Virus record (IMG/VR): IMGVR_UViG_3300030118_004217
Coordinates: 1-32,872 of that record
Length of the DNA: 32,872 nucleotides
Strand: one strand, 5' to 3'
From: a virus
Part shown: one piece after another, positions 6,701 to 15,191 of the stretch
How the letters are laid out: every line of letters begins with the position of its first letter
Position numbering within the stretch: the stretch's first letter is position 1
Notes under the pieces: model-generated
Database searches by the model: none
The model's input: the letters and a program-made list of their open reading frames with translations, nothing else
What the model was told of the DNA's origin: nothing
Position numbers and translations under genes: made by a program

Positions 6701-9463
6701 GTTTTCATACTCTTCGGTCGCAGGTGACGGTGGCTGTCGTGAAAGAATGGGCGTCACGGAGCCAGCCGGATTAAGACGACGAGGCACACCCATTTCAGCA
6801 AAGGTAGTAGGCTGATGTGCGCGAAGACGGTGTTCTTCCTTCAATCGCTCCATGGTGCGTTCGTATTCCTTGTCCAACATGTCGTGTTGTTCGTCGGTGA
6901 CGGCTTTGGCCTTGTCCGAAGAGTATCGCTCCTCAAGTGCTTCTATTTCTGCATCCAAATCACCCACCGCTAATTCATCAGGATGTCGGCGGAGTGACAT
7001 AAAGTCCTCTTCGTGGTTTCGCAAAGTTGGCTGAATCCGACGGTCCGTGATGTGCAGAACATCCTGATGCGGATTCATCGGAGCATTGGCGGCACCAAGC
7101 ATGGTACCGAGAAGTGCGTAACTGTGCGCTCCGTGCGACATCATTCTTTCGTCACTAAGCGACCCGCCTTTTGTGCTAAATGGATGAGTGACCATCAACG
7201 CCCCGCCTCTACCCATCATTTTTTTGTGACTGACATCAGCCGCCCCAGCATCGCCTGTACGGCGACCTTGATGATAGTCTGAAAGAACCTGATTGTTGTA
7301 CGCAGAATCAACCGTCGCACCGTGTCGTGCGAACTGAGCGTTGTAGCCGCCCGTGCCTGCGATACTGGACGACATGACAATGTTGTGAGGACCGAGATTA
7401 CTGGCCGCATCCTCGGGTGCGCCTCGTACATTCGTACGAATGATATTTTGACCTTGGCGCATCTCAAACATTTGGTTCTCTTTTTGACCAAACGGCGCAA
7501 GGAACGGCATCATTTTGTAATCTCTGACTGCACCTTCTGCATCGTACTCGTGCCGACCTTCAATGCCGGACTTGGTTCGTGAAAACAAGAGACTGTGTTC
7601 TCTGACACCTTCCGTCTCAGGCTCAAACTCAACCTGTGTTTCTTCTTGTTCCTCTTCGGGCAAAAAGTCTTCACCGTAAAAACCACTCAGGTCCAGTCCC
7701 TCTTCCTTTGGCTGTTGCGCTACTTCTCTGTACGACAAAGTGTGGTGATGGAGTTTGTCAAACAACTCGTTCGGGTGCTTGGCAAGACCACCTTTACCTT
7801 TGAACGGCAACTGCCAAAAGGTAGAGAGCGTTTCATGACCCTGTTCAGGGTTCATGTAATCGTACTCTTCGTTGTCCATAGCGAAGCCGTAGTGCATCGG
7901 AGCATGGTTACGCGCCATTCTACCGACACCGGCCAACTGCTTCGCATCAATCGCTCGCTTTTCAAAAATCTCGTCAATCTCTTCTTGTGTGAATGCTCCG
8001 CCGTCCCACAACTCACCGTAGGTGGGATGCTCACCAGCAGGGTACAGTTGATGATTTTCGTCCACACCGAGAAGCATTCGCATGGTTTGATAGCCGGGGT
8101 AGTATTCCTCCTTTCTGCCCGATTTGTCCGTGCCTTGAAGTTTTCTGTAGCCCACAACTTGCAGACTTTCTCTTCCAAACTCGTCTTTGACCTTCTGCAT
8201 CACGGGTACTTCTGCGTTGCTGATAGGCTCGTACGGACCAAGGCCTTCAACGATGTATCGGTCTTCTTCCATTTTGTTGTGATGAGCGATGGCACGGTCG
8301 TATGCGTTCGGCTTACCCGGCGTTTGTGTGTCTCTCATCGCTTCGTAATTCTGAGACGGGCTGACTTCAATGGCCGAACTCGGCAGTGCTTTGGGACGAA
8401 TCATCAGACCCTCACCGGGCCGTCCGGGGTCTCGGACCCAGTGGTTGTAGAGTCCTGAAAATCGCTGATGGAAGTTTCTGATGAACCGTGGCATCCAATT
8501 TGGATTACCGTTGTGCGTGTTGGTACGGAACGCTTGTTCAGGATTTGCTCCGTACTTTTTCATGTGGTCGTAAGCGGCGTTGCGCTCTTCGGGTGTGAGC
8601 CATTCCATACCGAAGAAGTAATCCATGAAACCAAGGTTCTCCTTCCATTCAGCCTTTTTCTCGTTGATGTGACGCTTTCTCAATTCGTGCGCTACTTGGT
8701 CCTCGTCCATGCCCTGCTCTTCCAACGAAGCCGTCAACTCGTCCACAGCACGCTGGTTGCGCTGTGTCCATTCCCGGTAGTCATGTTCGTAAAACGCATG
8801 ATTGGTGCCGTGTGTGGTATCAAGTTGACCGTAGTGGAACTTGTTGTGCAAAAAACCGTGGTCGTCGTTATCTCTCACCCACTGCTCCCATCTACCTTCC
8901 TTGTGATGTGCTTTCTGACTTTCTGACTCTGCATACGGGTCGTCAGGGTGCACATAAAAATCGCCCACAATGTTGTGATACTCTCCGTGAAGGGGGTTCA
9001 TGTCGGAACCAAGATAGTTGTGCGTGCGGTACGGGTCGTTCACATCACCGTCTACCATTTGCCACGGTCGTCCAGCAAGCCCTTGTCCGGGTTCGGGAGG
9101 GACAATCCGACCTTTGTCGTAACTGGGATTGTCGGCAAGATTCATTCCCGCACCGTGCCCCATGGCATAACTCATCTGTTGCTCAGTCAGACCCTGAGAC
9201 TGCTCCATGCCCATGCCCTCGGTGCTGAGGTCGTATGCCCCCGAAGGCCCGCTCATTTGTTGCTCATCTATTTTCTTGATGACAGAGTTGAACATTTTCA
9301 GCAGAGCCTCGTCCTCGTCACTGAGGATGTAGCCTCTGCGTTCTGCACTGATGGCAGAAAAGTAAAAATCAGCACCTGCATCAAACTTGCCGATGCCGTC
9401 AACCAATGACTTGTAGAAGGTTTGTCGGTTCCTGTCAAGGGTGTCCAGCGGACCTTCTCGCAT
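3776..9463 (-). CDS. Giant 1,895-residue virion-like protein with degenerate DNA-ligase-like domain
   Basis: The start ATG 9463 follows GGTGATGTAA. Most of the protein is hydrophilic, rich in His, Met, Glu, Asn and Gln, and matches no family I recognise. A charged coiled-coil stretch runs from about residue 838 to 985. Residues about 1425-1660 follow the order of ATP-dependent DNA ligase motifs: MPEGER at 1438-1443 where ligases have KxDGxR; YIFDVIEYAEKAVHDVPLNDR around 1488-1508, like motif IIIa; LLLRDASSVY near 1551, like motif IV; KWVMLKP at 1570-1576, like motif V; then a beta-rich OB-like section. The adenylated lysine is replaced by Met1438 and the EG of motif IV is absent, so ligation is unlikely. 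Lying in the head operon, it could be an internal virion or injected protein; that role is inferred. Confidence 0.8.
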   Translation of the reverse strand: MREGPLDTLDRNRQTFYKSLVDGIGKFDAGADFYFSAISAERRGYILSDEDEALLKMFNSVIKKIDEQQMSGPSGAYDLSTEGMGMEQSQGLTEQQMSYAMGHGAGMNLADNPSYDKGRIVPPEPGQGLAGRPWQMVDGDVNDPYRTHNYLGSDMNPLHGEYHNIVGDFYVHPDDPYAESESQKAHHKEGRWEQWVRDNDDHGFLHNKFHYGQLDTTHGTNHAFYEHDYREWTQRNQRAVDELTASLEEQGMDEDQVAHELRKRHINEKKAEWKENLGFMDYFFGMEWLTPEERNAAYDHMKKYGANPEQAFRTNTHNGNPNWMPRFIRNFHQRFSGLYNHWVRDPGRPGEGLMIRPKALPSSAIEVSPSQNYEAMRDTQTPGKPNAYDRAIAHHNKMEEDRYIVEGLGPYEPISNAEVPVMQKVKDEFGRESLQVVGYRKLQGTDKSGRKEEYYPGYQTMRMLLGVDENHQLYPAGEHPTYGELWDGGAFTQEEIDEIFEKRAIDAKQLAGVGRMARNHAPMHYGFAMDNEEYDYMNPEQGHETLSTFWQLPFKGKGGLAKHPNELFDKLHHHTLSYREVAQQPKEEGLDLSGFYGEDFLPEEEQEETQVEFEPETEGVREHSLLFSRTKSGIEGRHEYDAEGAVRDYKMMPFLAPFGQKENQMFEMRQGQNIIRTNVRGAPEDAASNLGPHNIVMSSSIAGTGGYNAQFARHGATVDSAYNNQVLSDYHQGRRTGDAGAADVSHKKMMGRGGALMVTHPFSTKGGSLSDERMMSHGAHSYALLGTMLGAANAPMNPHQDVLHITDRRIQPTLRNHEEDFMSLRRHPDELAVGDLDAEIEALEERYSSDKAKAVTDEQHDMLDKEYERTMERLKEEHRLRAHQPTTFAEMGVPRRLNPAGSVTPILSRQPPSPATEEYENAIAEMSLLQEQMEVRREIKDEAGMEDIRRRMVENNQRLDDLEAQLEQASKKRGQRFSPDGHDSILQDKLVADTNAMTSAGVHLKNLLQSDPELFNHIFNPNLDHETVEANMRMFAMMANDYLNTVPHDQHGIHTRGHNRITKEGLAGQLDIGSQVKQAFQGHETMMSAETLGDNEALMQQLGLDPSNEYHNATFLDYIRNTFLPNYQQDPSYSAPVMTMRQYLQQSQPDLDIEKEHESLKKDKRSRNTEFLKLVNRIYNTIGHRAEERNSQLGLHHHLAFNSDPRRQRKENKQGEVVHETKPSAGGSNMQKNENDYWNVMQKLDSILTNDPNVPMPESVTETSDEMTGVPVDQFGPNAHSVHSLYNSTGLRHEFGDEFRPNFKYRISRNGNVSITPVPEGHAQRLIQPLGKFWEQVAPPEWMEMLRHPDHQLHRDGLNRLDRMGAQFKPDERGITRHSDKHSVTKTKIGLADLTNPDIIRKELGKEVPILQAMHRIFELDDLGDLRGFTGDWIVSHMPEGERGFVKKEDDEVSSKSFNLSDEDKENFKKVTDEDFHADVIKTEEGYYIFDVIEYAEKAVHDVPLNDRIKIVRGGLEGVENIHVPSASDTRLTDDEGLKTTVEDLNKTHDTLLLRDASSVYMVGELRHPKWVMLKPGSDVVLRVLERRGAGPYTYRLGTGPITRDEEIGDRAVESEGEMYMDVGVAFNSPEKFNEGDHVRVNVANVSKVETTGGDDVYTLTGSKLIGEAEGEGLVSRETLGMLAKSESIQWLCEISRAKSGIRIAMPQGDVLYKCTQTGNMWTVHSPLANNGYLIRLAESQRQYWSPVAGALLKAGLEIAEKEEVHESEGEAKPLIEPHKEKDTNWWENKQKKKVLVKGLTLIDKFLKSGVGAVGQSSTGTMGLGIDYATPIESPMGPTNLHDEKTMPDYDNRKRPGEDFTIEPKTEEEEDEKRMTVPMEQGVLEVSSDKAVFRT

Positions 9464-9479
9464 TTACATCACCAGCCGC

Positions 9480-9872
9480 TCAAAGAAGACGGCTGGAGAT
9501 TCGGTCAACGGACTTCTTCAAATCGCTCATTCTTGGTCCGTCGCCGCCTGTGAAGTTTTCAAGAGCGCCTGTCGTACTGAAAGCCGTCGGGTAGTAAGGA
9601 GAGGTGCGCGTCAACACATCGCTGTTTTCAGAGATAGCGCCTTTGTTCGCCACATCCTCAACAGCAGGAACTACATTGTTGGTGTAGTAAAAGGCGTTGG
9701 GAGTCTGTGAAGGTTGGATTTCAAAACGAGCATGACCCACTTGAGAGCCCTCTTCTTGACTGGAATAGTCAGGCATGCTACCTTCTTTCTTGGCGATGCG
9801 GTCCTCAAGTGCCTTTGCGGCTTTGAGAAGTTCGTATGCTTTGTCGTCTGCCAGTTCAAATCTCGGTCTCAT
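9480..9872 (-). CDS. Small hypothetical protein with FEIQP motif
   Basis: About 130 residues. ATG 9872 is preferred because GGAGTG lies eight bases upstream; a GTG at 9881, overlapping the previous stop, is an alternative. The N-terminus is helical (DDKAYELLKAAKALEDR) and the centre contains ARFEIQPSQTPNAFYY; the FEIQP core recurs in the 375-residue protein at 18036-19163. There is no membrane segment or cysteine. It lies between a coiled-coil protein and the giant gene in the head operon, so it is probably a minor virion component. No family is recognised. Confidence 0.65.
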   Translation of the reverse strand: MRPRFELADDKAYELLKAAKALEDRIAKKEGSMPDYSSQEEGSQVGHARFEIQPSQTPNAFYYTNNVVPAVEDVANKGAISENSDVLTRTSPYYPTAFSTTGALENFTGGDGPRMSDLKKSVDRISSRLL

Positions 9873-9877
9873 CGTAT

Positions 9878-10252
9878 TCACTCCATACCCATTTGGTTGC
9901 CGACGGAGCCCACATCCTTGGCTTGTTCAGCCAAAGCGTGAATCTCTGACCAGTCCATGTTGTGGAAGTCAGCGTTGGTCTGCGGCATTTCCAAATCACT
10001 GCCGTCTTGTGCTTTGAGAACCATGGCGTCAGAGACATCGCCTCGGAAGCCGTCAACGAGCACATCCTCGGGACGCTGAGTGCGAGCCTGCACGAAGCCT
10101 GCTTTCCTCAGCATCAACGAGGGGTCGTTGACCATTTTCTTGAGTTCTCTGTTTTCGGCTTGCAAGTCTCGCAGACCTGCATCCATGGATTCCATTTTGG
10201 TGATGAGGGCGCTCATGAGACGCTCTGCGACGCTTTCTCTCTCTTCTGTCAC
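9878..10252 (-). CDS. Coiled-coil protein with C-terminal MDWSEIH motif
   Basis: A 124-residue protein starting at GTG 10252, with GAGGTGA five bases upstream immediately after the preceding stop. Residues about 8-45 form a strong heptad-type helix (ERLMSALITKMESMDAGLRD continuing to ELKKMV). The C-terminal region carries MDWSEIHALAE, nearly the same as MDWSDVHRLAG at the end of the protease-scaffold protein. That likeness suggests a common partner in prohead assembly or a common processing site. It has no enzyme motif. It lies two genes downstream of the portal; a scaffold-like or chaperone role is a guess. Confidence 0.68.
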   Translation of the reverse strand: MTEERESVAERLMSALITKMESMDAGLRDLQAENRELKKMVNDPSLMLRKAGFVQARTQRPEDVLVDGFRGDVSDAMVLKAQDGSDLEMPQTNADFHNMDWSEIHALAEQAKDVGSVGNQMGME

Positions 10253-10261
10253 AGTTTCACC

Positions 10262-10603
10262 TCACAGAGTTCGGTTGTTCAGTTTGCGATTGAGCGGACC
10301 AAACCTGCTGGTTCGGATGGTGCCGGGAAGCACATTGGTCGTCCCCGTGTGCACGGATTGCACTTCGTTTGTTTTTCGGACAGGTACGCCACCTGCGTAG
10401 ATTTCGTTGATACCAGTGCTCGGTGCGGGTTCACTCTTCATGACCGTGGTCGTAATGTCCTTGTTGATGAAGTCAGCGTACTTTAAAATCTCATGAATGT
10501 GCGTTCGTGCAGTGACGCCATCTTGCTTCTCAAGTGCGTCGTAAAACGCATCCACATGAGAGCGCATTTTGCGTGCCATAGGGTCAAGTTTCCTCAAGTC
10601 CAT
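10262..10603 (-). CDS. Small hypothetical protein downstream of portal
   Basis: About 113 residues. ATG 10603 is favoured because GGAGAT lies just upstream; TTG at 10615 and ATG at 10609 are in frame too. The N-terminal 60 residues are helical and basic (RKLDPMARKMRSHVDAFYDA), and the C-terminal half is Thr/Asn-rich and probably extended. It lies 35 bases after the portal stop and ten bases before the coiled-coil gene. No family is recognised. Its position suits a head-tail connector or portal-associated protein, but the sequence gives no direct proof. Confidence 0.62.
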   Translation of the reverse strand: MDLRKLDPMARKMRSHVDAFYDALEKQDGVTARTHIHEILKYADFINKDITTTVMKSEPAPSTGINEIYAGGVPVRKTNEVQSVHTGTTNVLPGTIRTSRFGPLNRKLNNRTL

Positions 10604-10638
10604 GCCCATCTCCAATACACCACTTGACTTTAAGTTTC

Positions 10639-12372
10639 CTAAGCCCCTCTTGGATTCCTTGCGTTGAGGATGCCTTGGCTGGCTTGTTCAACTCCGCCCG
10701 GCGATGCACCTCGTTGCTGAACACTGGACATCGGACTACCTGAACCGAAACTGGTTCTGTTTTGCGGACTCGCAGGACCACGGTTTCTCAACCCCATGCC
10801 CTCGCCACCGGGGTTAGCCATACCCGGAACTTGCGCCTGTCGCCCCATCTGCGCCGCCAGTTGCGGGGGTATGTTGCGACTGGGCAGTGCGCCCGGTGTC
10901 CCCATACCACCGCCCATTTGCATGCCGCCCATTGGTTGCTGTTGAGGTGGTGCTTCCGTGGGGTCAGGTTGCTTGTAGATGAAACGAATGTCTCGGTTGG
11001 CGTCTTCTTTGAGTTCAGGTTTGTAGCCCATCATCATCATGCGCTGAGCGATGTTGACTTCCATCTCATCTCTGCGAAGACGAGTCACCTCGTCTTCCTC
11101 TTCGTTTGGATAAAGAGTGAGTTTCCAATCAGTGACATCCATCTGCGAAACCATCCTTGGGAACAGGTGGTCAGTGTAGACTTTGTGACCGAACTCCACA
11201 GCACGGTTCGTGACAAGAATCTGCATACCTTCGTTGTTCAGCCCACCGGACTTGCCCGTGTCCATCATGAACACATTGGACACACCGTAGAACGCCGCTA
11301 TGCGCTGTCGCATTTCATCACGAGCAGGAATGTACTGCATTTCCTCAAGGCTGTCCATGAGTTTGACCCAATTGACGCCACCTTTGCCGTTGCCCTCTGT
11401 AGCGATTTTGGGAATGTAGTGAGGGTCTCGTTCCAATTTTTCATCGGTGGCTTTCCAAAACGACTTCATGGATTCAAGGTTCTCGGTGGTGATGCTGAGA
11501 ATACCTCGTGGAATGCGGCGCTTGGAATAAGCGGTGTACATGTAATTGTCCATCGCTGTAAGCGTCATAGCCTGTCGCCACAATGTGGACACAGGCGACC
11601 TGCCGTACAACTTGGAAGGCTGATACTTGCTCACATGAATGACTTCACCTTTGAGGTAATACTGCGTTTTGCCGCTCCCTGCGGTGTTGACATGGTGAAC
11701 ATCCTCCATCTCTGTCCCGCAGACGGGACAGTTCTTGTCGTCTTGCGAGTAGGCTTTAACCTCGTTGCGGTGGATTGGACAAACTCGGAAACGCCCGCCC
11801 CGTACACCACGCTTGTCGGCGATGATACGCATAAAAATCGGGTCGCCACGAACGATTTCTTTGATGCGGTAAAAGGCCATTTCGTTGGTTTCGGGGTCAA
11901 TGAAGTATTCTTTGATGAGGATAAGGAAGGCATCGTCGGTGATGTTGAGGTCGTATTCAACCTCTCTCATGACATCCATGAAAGTCTGTTCCATGGAGTT
12001 GCGCTGTTCAAGGAGCCATCGTGGGTAGACCAACTGATTTGGGTCCGGGTCTCTGACTTCTCCTCCACACTCAACGCACATTTCCACATCGTGCTGGTAT
12101 TCTTTGTCACAGTCAACGCACTTCTTGTGAAATTTCTTATCCCAGTAGTAGCCTCGTCGGAAAATCTCCTGCTGGAGCGTGCTGAGTACGGTTCGCAAAA
12201 TCAGATTCTCGTTGGCGACAGCGTACAGTGCAGGTATAGTAATACCCTGCACAAGAACAGGTTCCTGAATACCGGTGGTCCACAAAGGCATCTGTGGCTC
12301 AGGGGTGCTTCTCCTACGGAACGGATTGCCAATGGATTCCAACAATCTGCCAACTCTTCCCTTCTCTGCCAT
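10639..12372 (-). CDS. Portal protein with two inserted zinc ribbons
   Basis: A 577-residue protein; ATG 12372 shares its A with the TGA of the upstream gene (TGATG) and follows GGAGGG by six bases. The order after the large terminase, the length, and the pattern GEVIHVSKYQPSKLYGRSPV, then AFYGVSNVFMMDTGKSGGLN, then VTDWKLTLYPNEEEDEVTRL fit the portal family that forms the DNA-entry ring. Two zinc-ribbon-like insertions stand out: Cys85/Cys88 with Cys99/Cys102, and Cys198/His201 with Cys215/Cys218. They interrupt the N-terminal half of the portal. The last 110 residues are Gly-, Gln-, Met- and Pro-rich and probably disordered. The portal call is firm from context; zinc binding is predicted. 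Confidence 0.85.
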   Translation of the reverse strand: MAEKGRVGRLLESIGNPFRRRSTPEPQMPLWTTGIQEPVLVQGITIPALYAVANENLILRTVLSTLQQEIFRRGYYWDKKFHKKCVDCDKEYQHDVEMCVECGGEVRDPDPNQLVYPRWLLEQRNSMEQTFMDVMREVEYDLNITDDAFLILIKEYFIDPETNEMAFYRIKEIVRGDPIFMRIIADKRGVRGGRFRVCPIHRNEVKAYSQDDKNCPVCGTEMEDVHHVNTAGSGKTQYYLKGEVIHVSKYQPSKLYGRSPVSTLWRQAMTLTAMDNYMYTAYSKRRIPRGILSITTENLESMKSFWKATDEKLERDPHYIPKIATEGNGKGGVNWVKLMDSLEEMQYIPARDEMRQRIAAFYGVSNVFMMDTGKSGGLNNEGMQILVTNRAVEFGHKVYTDHLFPRMVSQMDVTDWKLTLYPNEEEDEVTRLRRDEMEVNIAQRMMMMGYKPELKEDANRDIRFIYKQPDPTEAPPQQQPMGGMQMGGGMGTPGALPSRNIPPQLAAQMGRQAQVPGMANPGGEGMGLRNRGPASPQNRTSFGSGSPMSSVQQRGASPGGVEQASQGILNARNPRGA

Positions 12373-13679
12373 CACAATCCCTCCGCCCAATTCATGACTG
12401 TTTCACGGTCTACTCCCCATTCTCGCAGAGAGTCCTCGCCTTTAACGGTTCCATCCCTGTTGGAGAATTGCACGAATCGCTTCAACTGCGTTTTCCGCAC
12501 GGGGTCTTTCTCCTCAATGTAAGCCAACACCGCCTTTGCCTGCATGTCTTTCATCCGTAGATGAGGCGTCAATTGTCCCAGTAGTTTGTTTAAGTCGTCT
12601 TTGGCGTAGAAACTGACACGGTGCTGACTTCGTTGGTTGTCCGAGTACACTTTTTGGTCAAGTTGTAACACACCTGCACCTATGTGCTTGTGCAACTCTT
12701 CGCAGTGCATCCGACCTCGGTCACCGGTGGCGATGAATCCTGCTCTTGGCTCTCCTCGTTCAGTGATGGTGATGTAACCGTCAGCGTCAAGGAAGCCTGC
12801 GGCATAGGCCCACGGGTCTTTGAGAATCAAACCTGAGCGGTCTATGCACATGTATTCACCTTTACGATGCGCTTTGATGATGTTGATTTCTTCACCATAC
12901 ATGTTCAGCAACTTGGATAGCCGATTGGCATTTAGCCTTGGCACTCCCTTTTCTATGAGGTTCTGCGTGATGGTTCTCGCCTTCATCGCACCTTTTTCTT
13001 GCAACTCTTCTTTGGCAAGACTCATCCACTTTTGTTGTTCTTTGGACAGATTGTCAAATTGATGCAAAGCGTTTCTCCAAACCTTCCTTGCATCCTGTTT
13101 CTGTGTCATAGCCCCAACCCAAGCGTTTTTTTCTTCTTCTCCCCACACATCCTCAAACTCGTCCAATTTGAGCAAGGCCTCTTCGGCACTGTCCCAAAGG
13201 TGACAGGCTCTGAGGAGGCTCGCCTTTCTCGTATCGCCGAACAACCGCAAGGCTCGTAGGTCTTTGTTGGTCAGTCCCATTTTACGCATGGTGTCTCGGT
13301 GTCCCTCGGCCCATCCCAATTTAGCCAGCGTTGCCTCCACTTCCAAACTCTTGAGGCTACGGACGCTGGCGATGATGTTGTCAATTTCGTCTTTGTCTTC
13401 TTTGAACACTCGGCGTGCTTTTCGCAAATCACGAATCACAGCGTTGGCACTCTTGCCGATTTTGTCTTCAAACCAACCTTCGCCGGTCGGTGAAAAGGGA
13501 GCGTATTGAGGAGGTGGCACCTGCTCTTCACTGAACAGCACCGACTGCGATGCGATGGATTTGGCGATGTTTTCGTCCACCATCGGATGGCCGAGCAGGT
13601 TGCTGGCGATGGTGTTGAGAATGTCATGGCCCATGTCAACCGAATGAACAGCGTTTCCGACACTCAGGCTTGGCCACAT
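12372..13679 (-). CDS. Helical protein with C-terminal LAGLIDADG endonuclease-like domain
   Basis: 435 residues; ATG 13679 has GGGTGAT just upstream, and a TTG 12 bases earlier is an alternative. Residues 1-275 are helical and unknown, with a DNA-binding-like stretch (NLIEKGVPRLNANRLSKLL near 250). From about residue 280 comes KDPWAYAAGFLDADGYITIT, a single LAGLIDADG motif (AGFLDADGYI at 294-303), followed by the beta-strand and helix pattern of that fold to the end. One motif per chain implies a homodimer in known homing endonucleases. It is neither inside an intron nor in an intein here; it sits as a full gene between large terminase and portal, coupled to both. It may be a repurposed DNA-binding packaging factor or a free-standing homing gene. 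Confidence 0.75.
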   Translation of the reverse strand: MWPSLSVGNAVHSVDMGHDILNTIASNLLGHPMVDENIAKSIASQSVLFSEEQVPPPQYAPFSPTGEGWFEDKIGKSANAVIRDLRKARRVFKEDKDEIDNIIASVRSLKSLEVEATLAKLGWAEGHRDTMRKMGLTNKDLRALRLFGDTRKASLLRACHLWDSAEEALLKLDEFEDVWGEEEKNAWVGAMTQKQDARKVWRNALHQFDNLSKEQQKWMSLAKEELQEKGAMKARTITQNLIEKGVPRLNANRLSKLLNMYGEEINIIKAHRKGEYMCIDRSGLILKDPWAYAAGFLDADGYITITERGEPRAGFIATGDRGRMHCEELHKHIGAGVLQLDQKVYSDNQRSQHRVSFYAKDDLNKLLGQLTPHLRMKDMQAKAVLAYIEEKDPVRKTQLKRFVQFSNRDGTVKGEDSLREWGVDRETVMNWAEGL

Positions 13680-13709
13680 AACATCACCCAACTTTTGGTA
13701 TCACATAAA

Positions 13710-15191
13710 TCATGCTGTGAACCAACTTGCTCCTGCGACATGTCGTTGAGGTACATCGCCAAACCAATCGTCTACGCCCTCAAGGTAATCATCCAACAGA
13801 ACAATCGTGCCCCTGAACTCCTTCGTTGCCCAGTTGGCCAACGCCACGCTCACAGCCAAGTCATCGTGACTGCCCACCGATTCCAACCGCCCGTTTTTCT
13901 GCATGCCGAACCGACTGAGTTCGGTCTCAAGCGTTCTCGTGAATTCTTTGCTTCTCTCGTCGCCCCAAGGCGTTTTGATGTGCCCTTGCTCAAACGCAAG
14001 AAGCAGACTCATGAACATGGACTCTTTCTTGGCCCTCGTTGTCATGAAAATTTTAATTGGCATGTCCGCCGCCATTTCACGCATCTCTGCTTCCAACATG
14101 CGCTGGAAGTTGTTACCTTCCAACTCAATGAGGTCAGGCTGAAACTTGCTGTTGAGGGCAACCATCATGCGCTTCTGCGCCATGGACGACAGACCCTTTT
14201 CGTGAACACTGTGAATCAACTGCTTCACATCTTCACCGGGCAACATACGCATGACTGTCATGGCCGTGTAGTCAGCATTTTTGTCAGAAGAAATGGCAGG
14301 GTCGTAGCCGATGAAGTGCTGTCCGAAAATACCTGTGGACTCGCCTTTGTCGTCGTATTCGTACTCGGCCTTGTCCATCAGACGCAGAGTTGGGTCACGA
14401 GCCTTTTCCAACAAGTGCATGGGAAACATGCTGGACATATCGTGGATAGGTTCGCAGAGGTATTCACGAGCGAACTTGATGGCAGGCATGGATTCCTCGC
14501 GCTGTTTGAGGGCTTCAAGTGGCCATCGTCCGGGCCATAATGGTTTGCCGTCGGGCTGTATAGCAGGGTAAGTCTCCACGGTGAAGGTGTCTTTGTCCTC
14601 CAACTCGGCGTACAGGTCGTTGTACGAAAACGGTGTACCGACCATCATCAAACGGCCGGTGTGGTGAAGAACAGGGAGCAAGACGGTGTAGAACCAATCA
14701 GCGGCTCTTTGCAACTCCGAACTGGTCGTACCCCACAAGATGTCATCGCAAACAACAACATCCGGGTGAAAACCACGGGTAGCGCCGCCCACCGACTTGG
14801 CCATGATACGACTGCCGTTGGTGAACTCAAAGTAGGACTTGGCCCAAGGCTTGCCCTGTGGCTTAAGTCCCTTAAGAATGTCAGCGGAATCAATGTTGTT
14901 TCGGATGAATCGCATGTGTTCTAAGGTCTGCTCAAGGCTGTGACTGAACACCATGATGTGCGTGTTGGGGTTGAACGCCGCCAGCCACAAAGCGTAGGAC
15001 ATGAAGAACACCGACTTGCCGTGGTCACGAGATGCCTTGACGCAGTAGTAGCGATTCTCGTTCAAACCTTTCAGCCATTCTTCGTGATGATGTGACAGTT
15101 CAAAGTCAAGAATCTCAGTGAAGAAATAAGCGAACGATTTCTTTGACATTTGCGTGTCCATCTCGTGAACGAGGTCGTTGATGTCAGCCAT
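13710..15191 (-). CDS. terL: Terminase large subunit (packaging ATPase-nuclease)
   Basis: 493 residues; ATG 15191 overlaps the preceding TGA (TGATG) with GGGTGG six bases upstream. The N-terminal ATPase has a variant Walker A, ASRDHGKS at 53-60, and a Walker B VVVCDD at 145-150 with the usual catalytic acidic residue. The C-terminal RNase H-like nuclease has Asp297 in GYDPA, LIELEGNNFQRM around 378, and Asp443/Asp444 in SHDDLAVS as its metal ligands. This is the motor that drives genome DNA into the prohead and cuts it. Next to the LAGLIDADG-domain protein and the portal, it is the most secure assignment in the window. Confidence 0.95.
   Translation of the reverse strand: MADINDLVHEMDTQMSKKSFAYFFTEILDFELSHHHEEWLKGLNENRYYCVKASRDHGKSVFFMSYALWLAAFNPNTHIMVFSHSLEQTLEHMRFIRNNIDSADILKGLKPQGKPWAKSYFEFTNGSRIMAKSVGGATRGFHPDVVVCDDILWGTTSSELQRAADWFYTVLLPVLHHTGRLMMVGTPFSYNDLYAELEDKDTFTVETYPAIQPDGKPLWPGRWPLEALKQREESMPAIKFAREYLCEPIHDMSSMFPMHLLEKARDPTLRLMDKAEYEYDDKGESTGIFGQHFIGYDPAISSDKNADYTAMTVMRMLPGEDVKQLIHSVHEKGLSSMAQKRMMVALNSKFQPDLIELEGNNFQRMLEAEMREMAADMPIKIFMTTRAKKESMFMSLLLAFEQGHIKTPWGDERSKEFTRTLETELSRFGMQKNGRLESVGSHDDLAVSVALANWATKEFRGTIVLLDDYLEGVDDWFGDVPQRHVAGASWFTA

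Noticed and set aside
10762-12522. 586-codon plus-strand open frame opposite the portal gene
   Set aside because: It is antisense to a securely identified portal gene, has no ribosome site and has an implausible composition rich in His, Val and Phe. Long antisense frames are common here because the leftward genes rarely use codons that give stops on the other strand.
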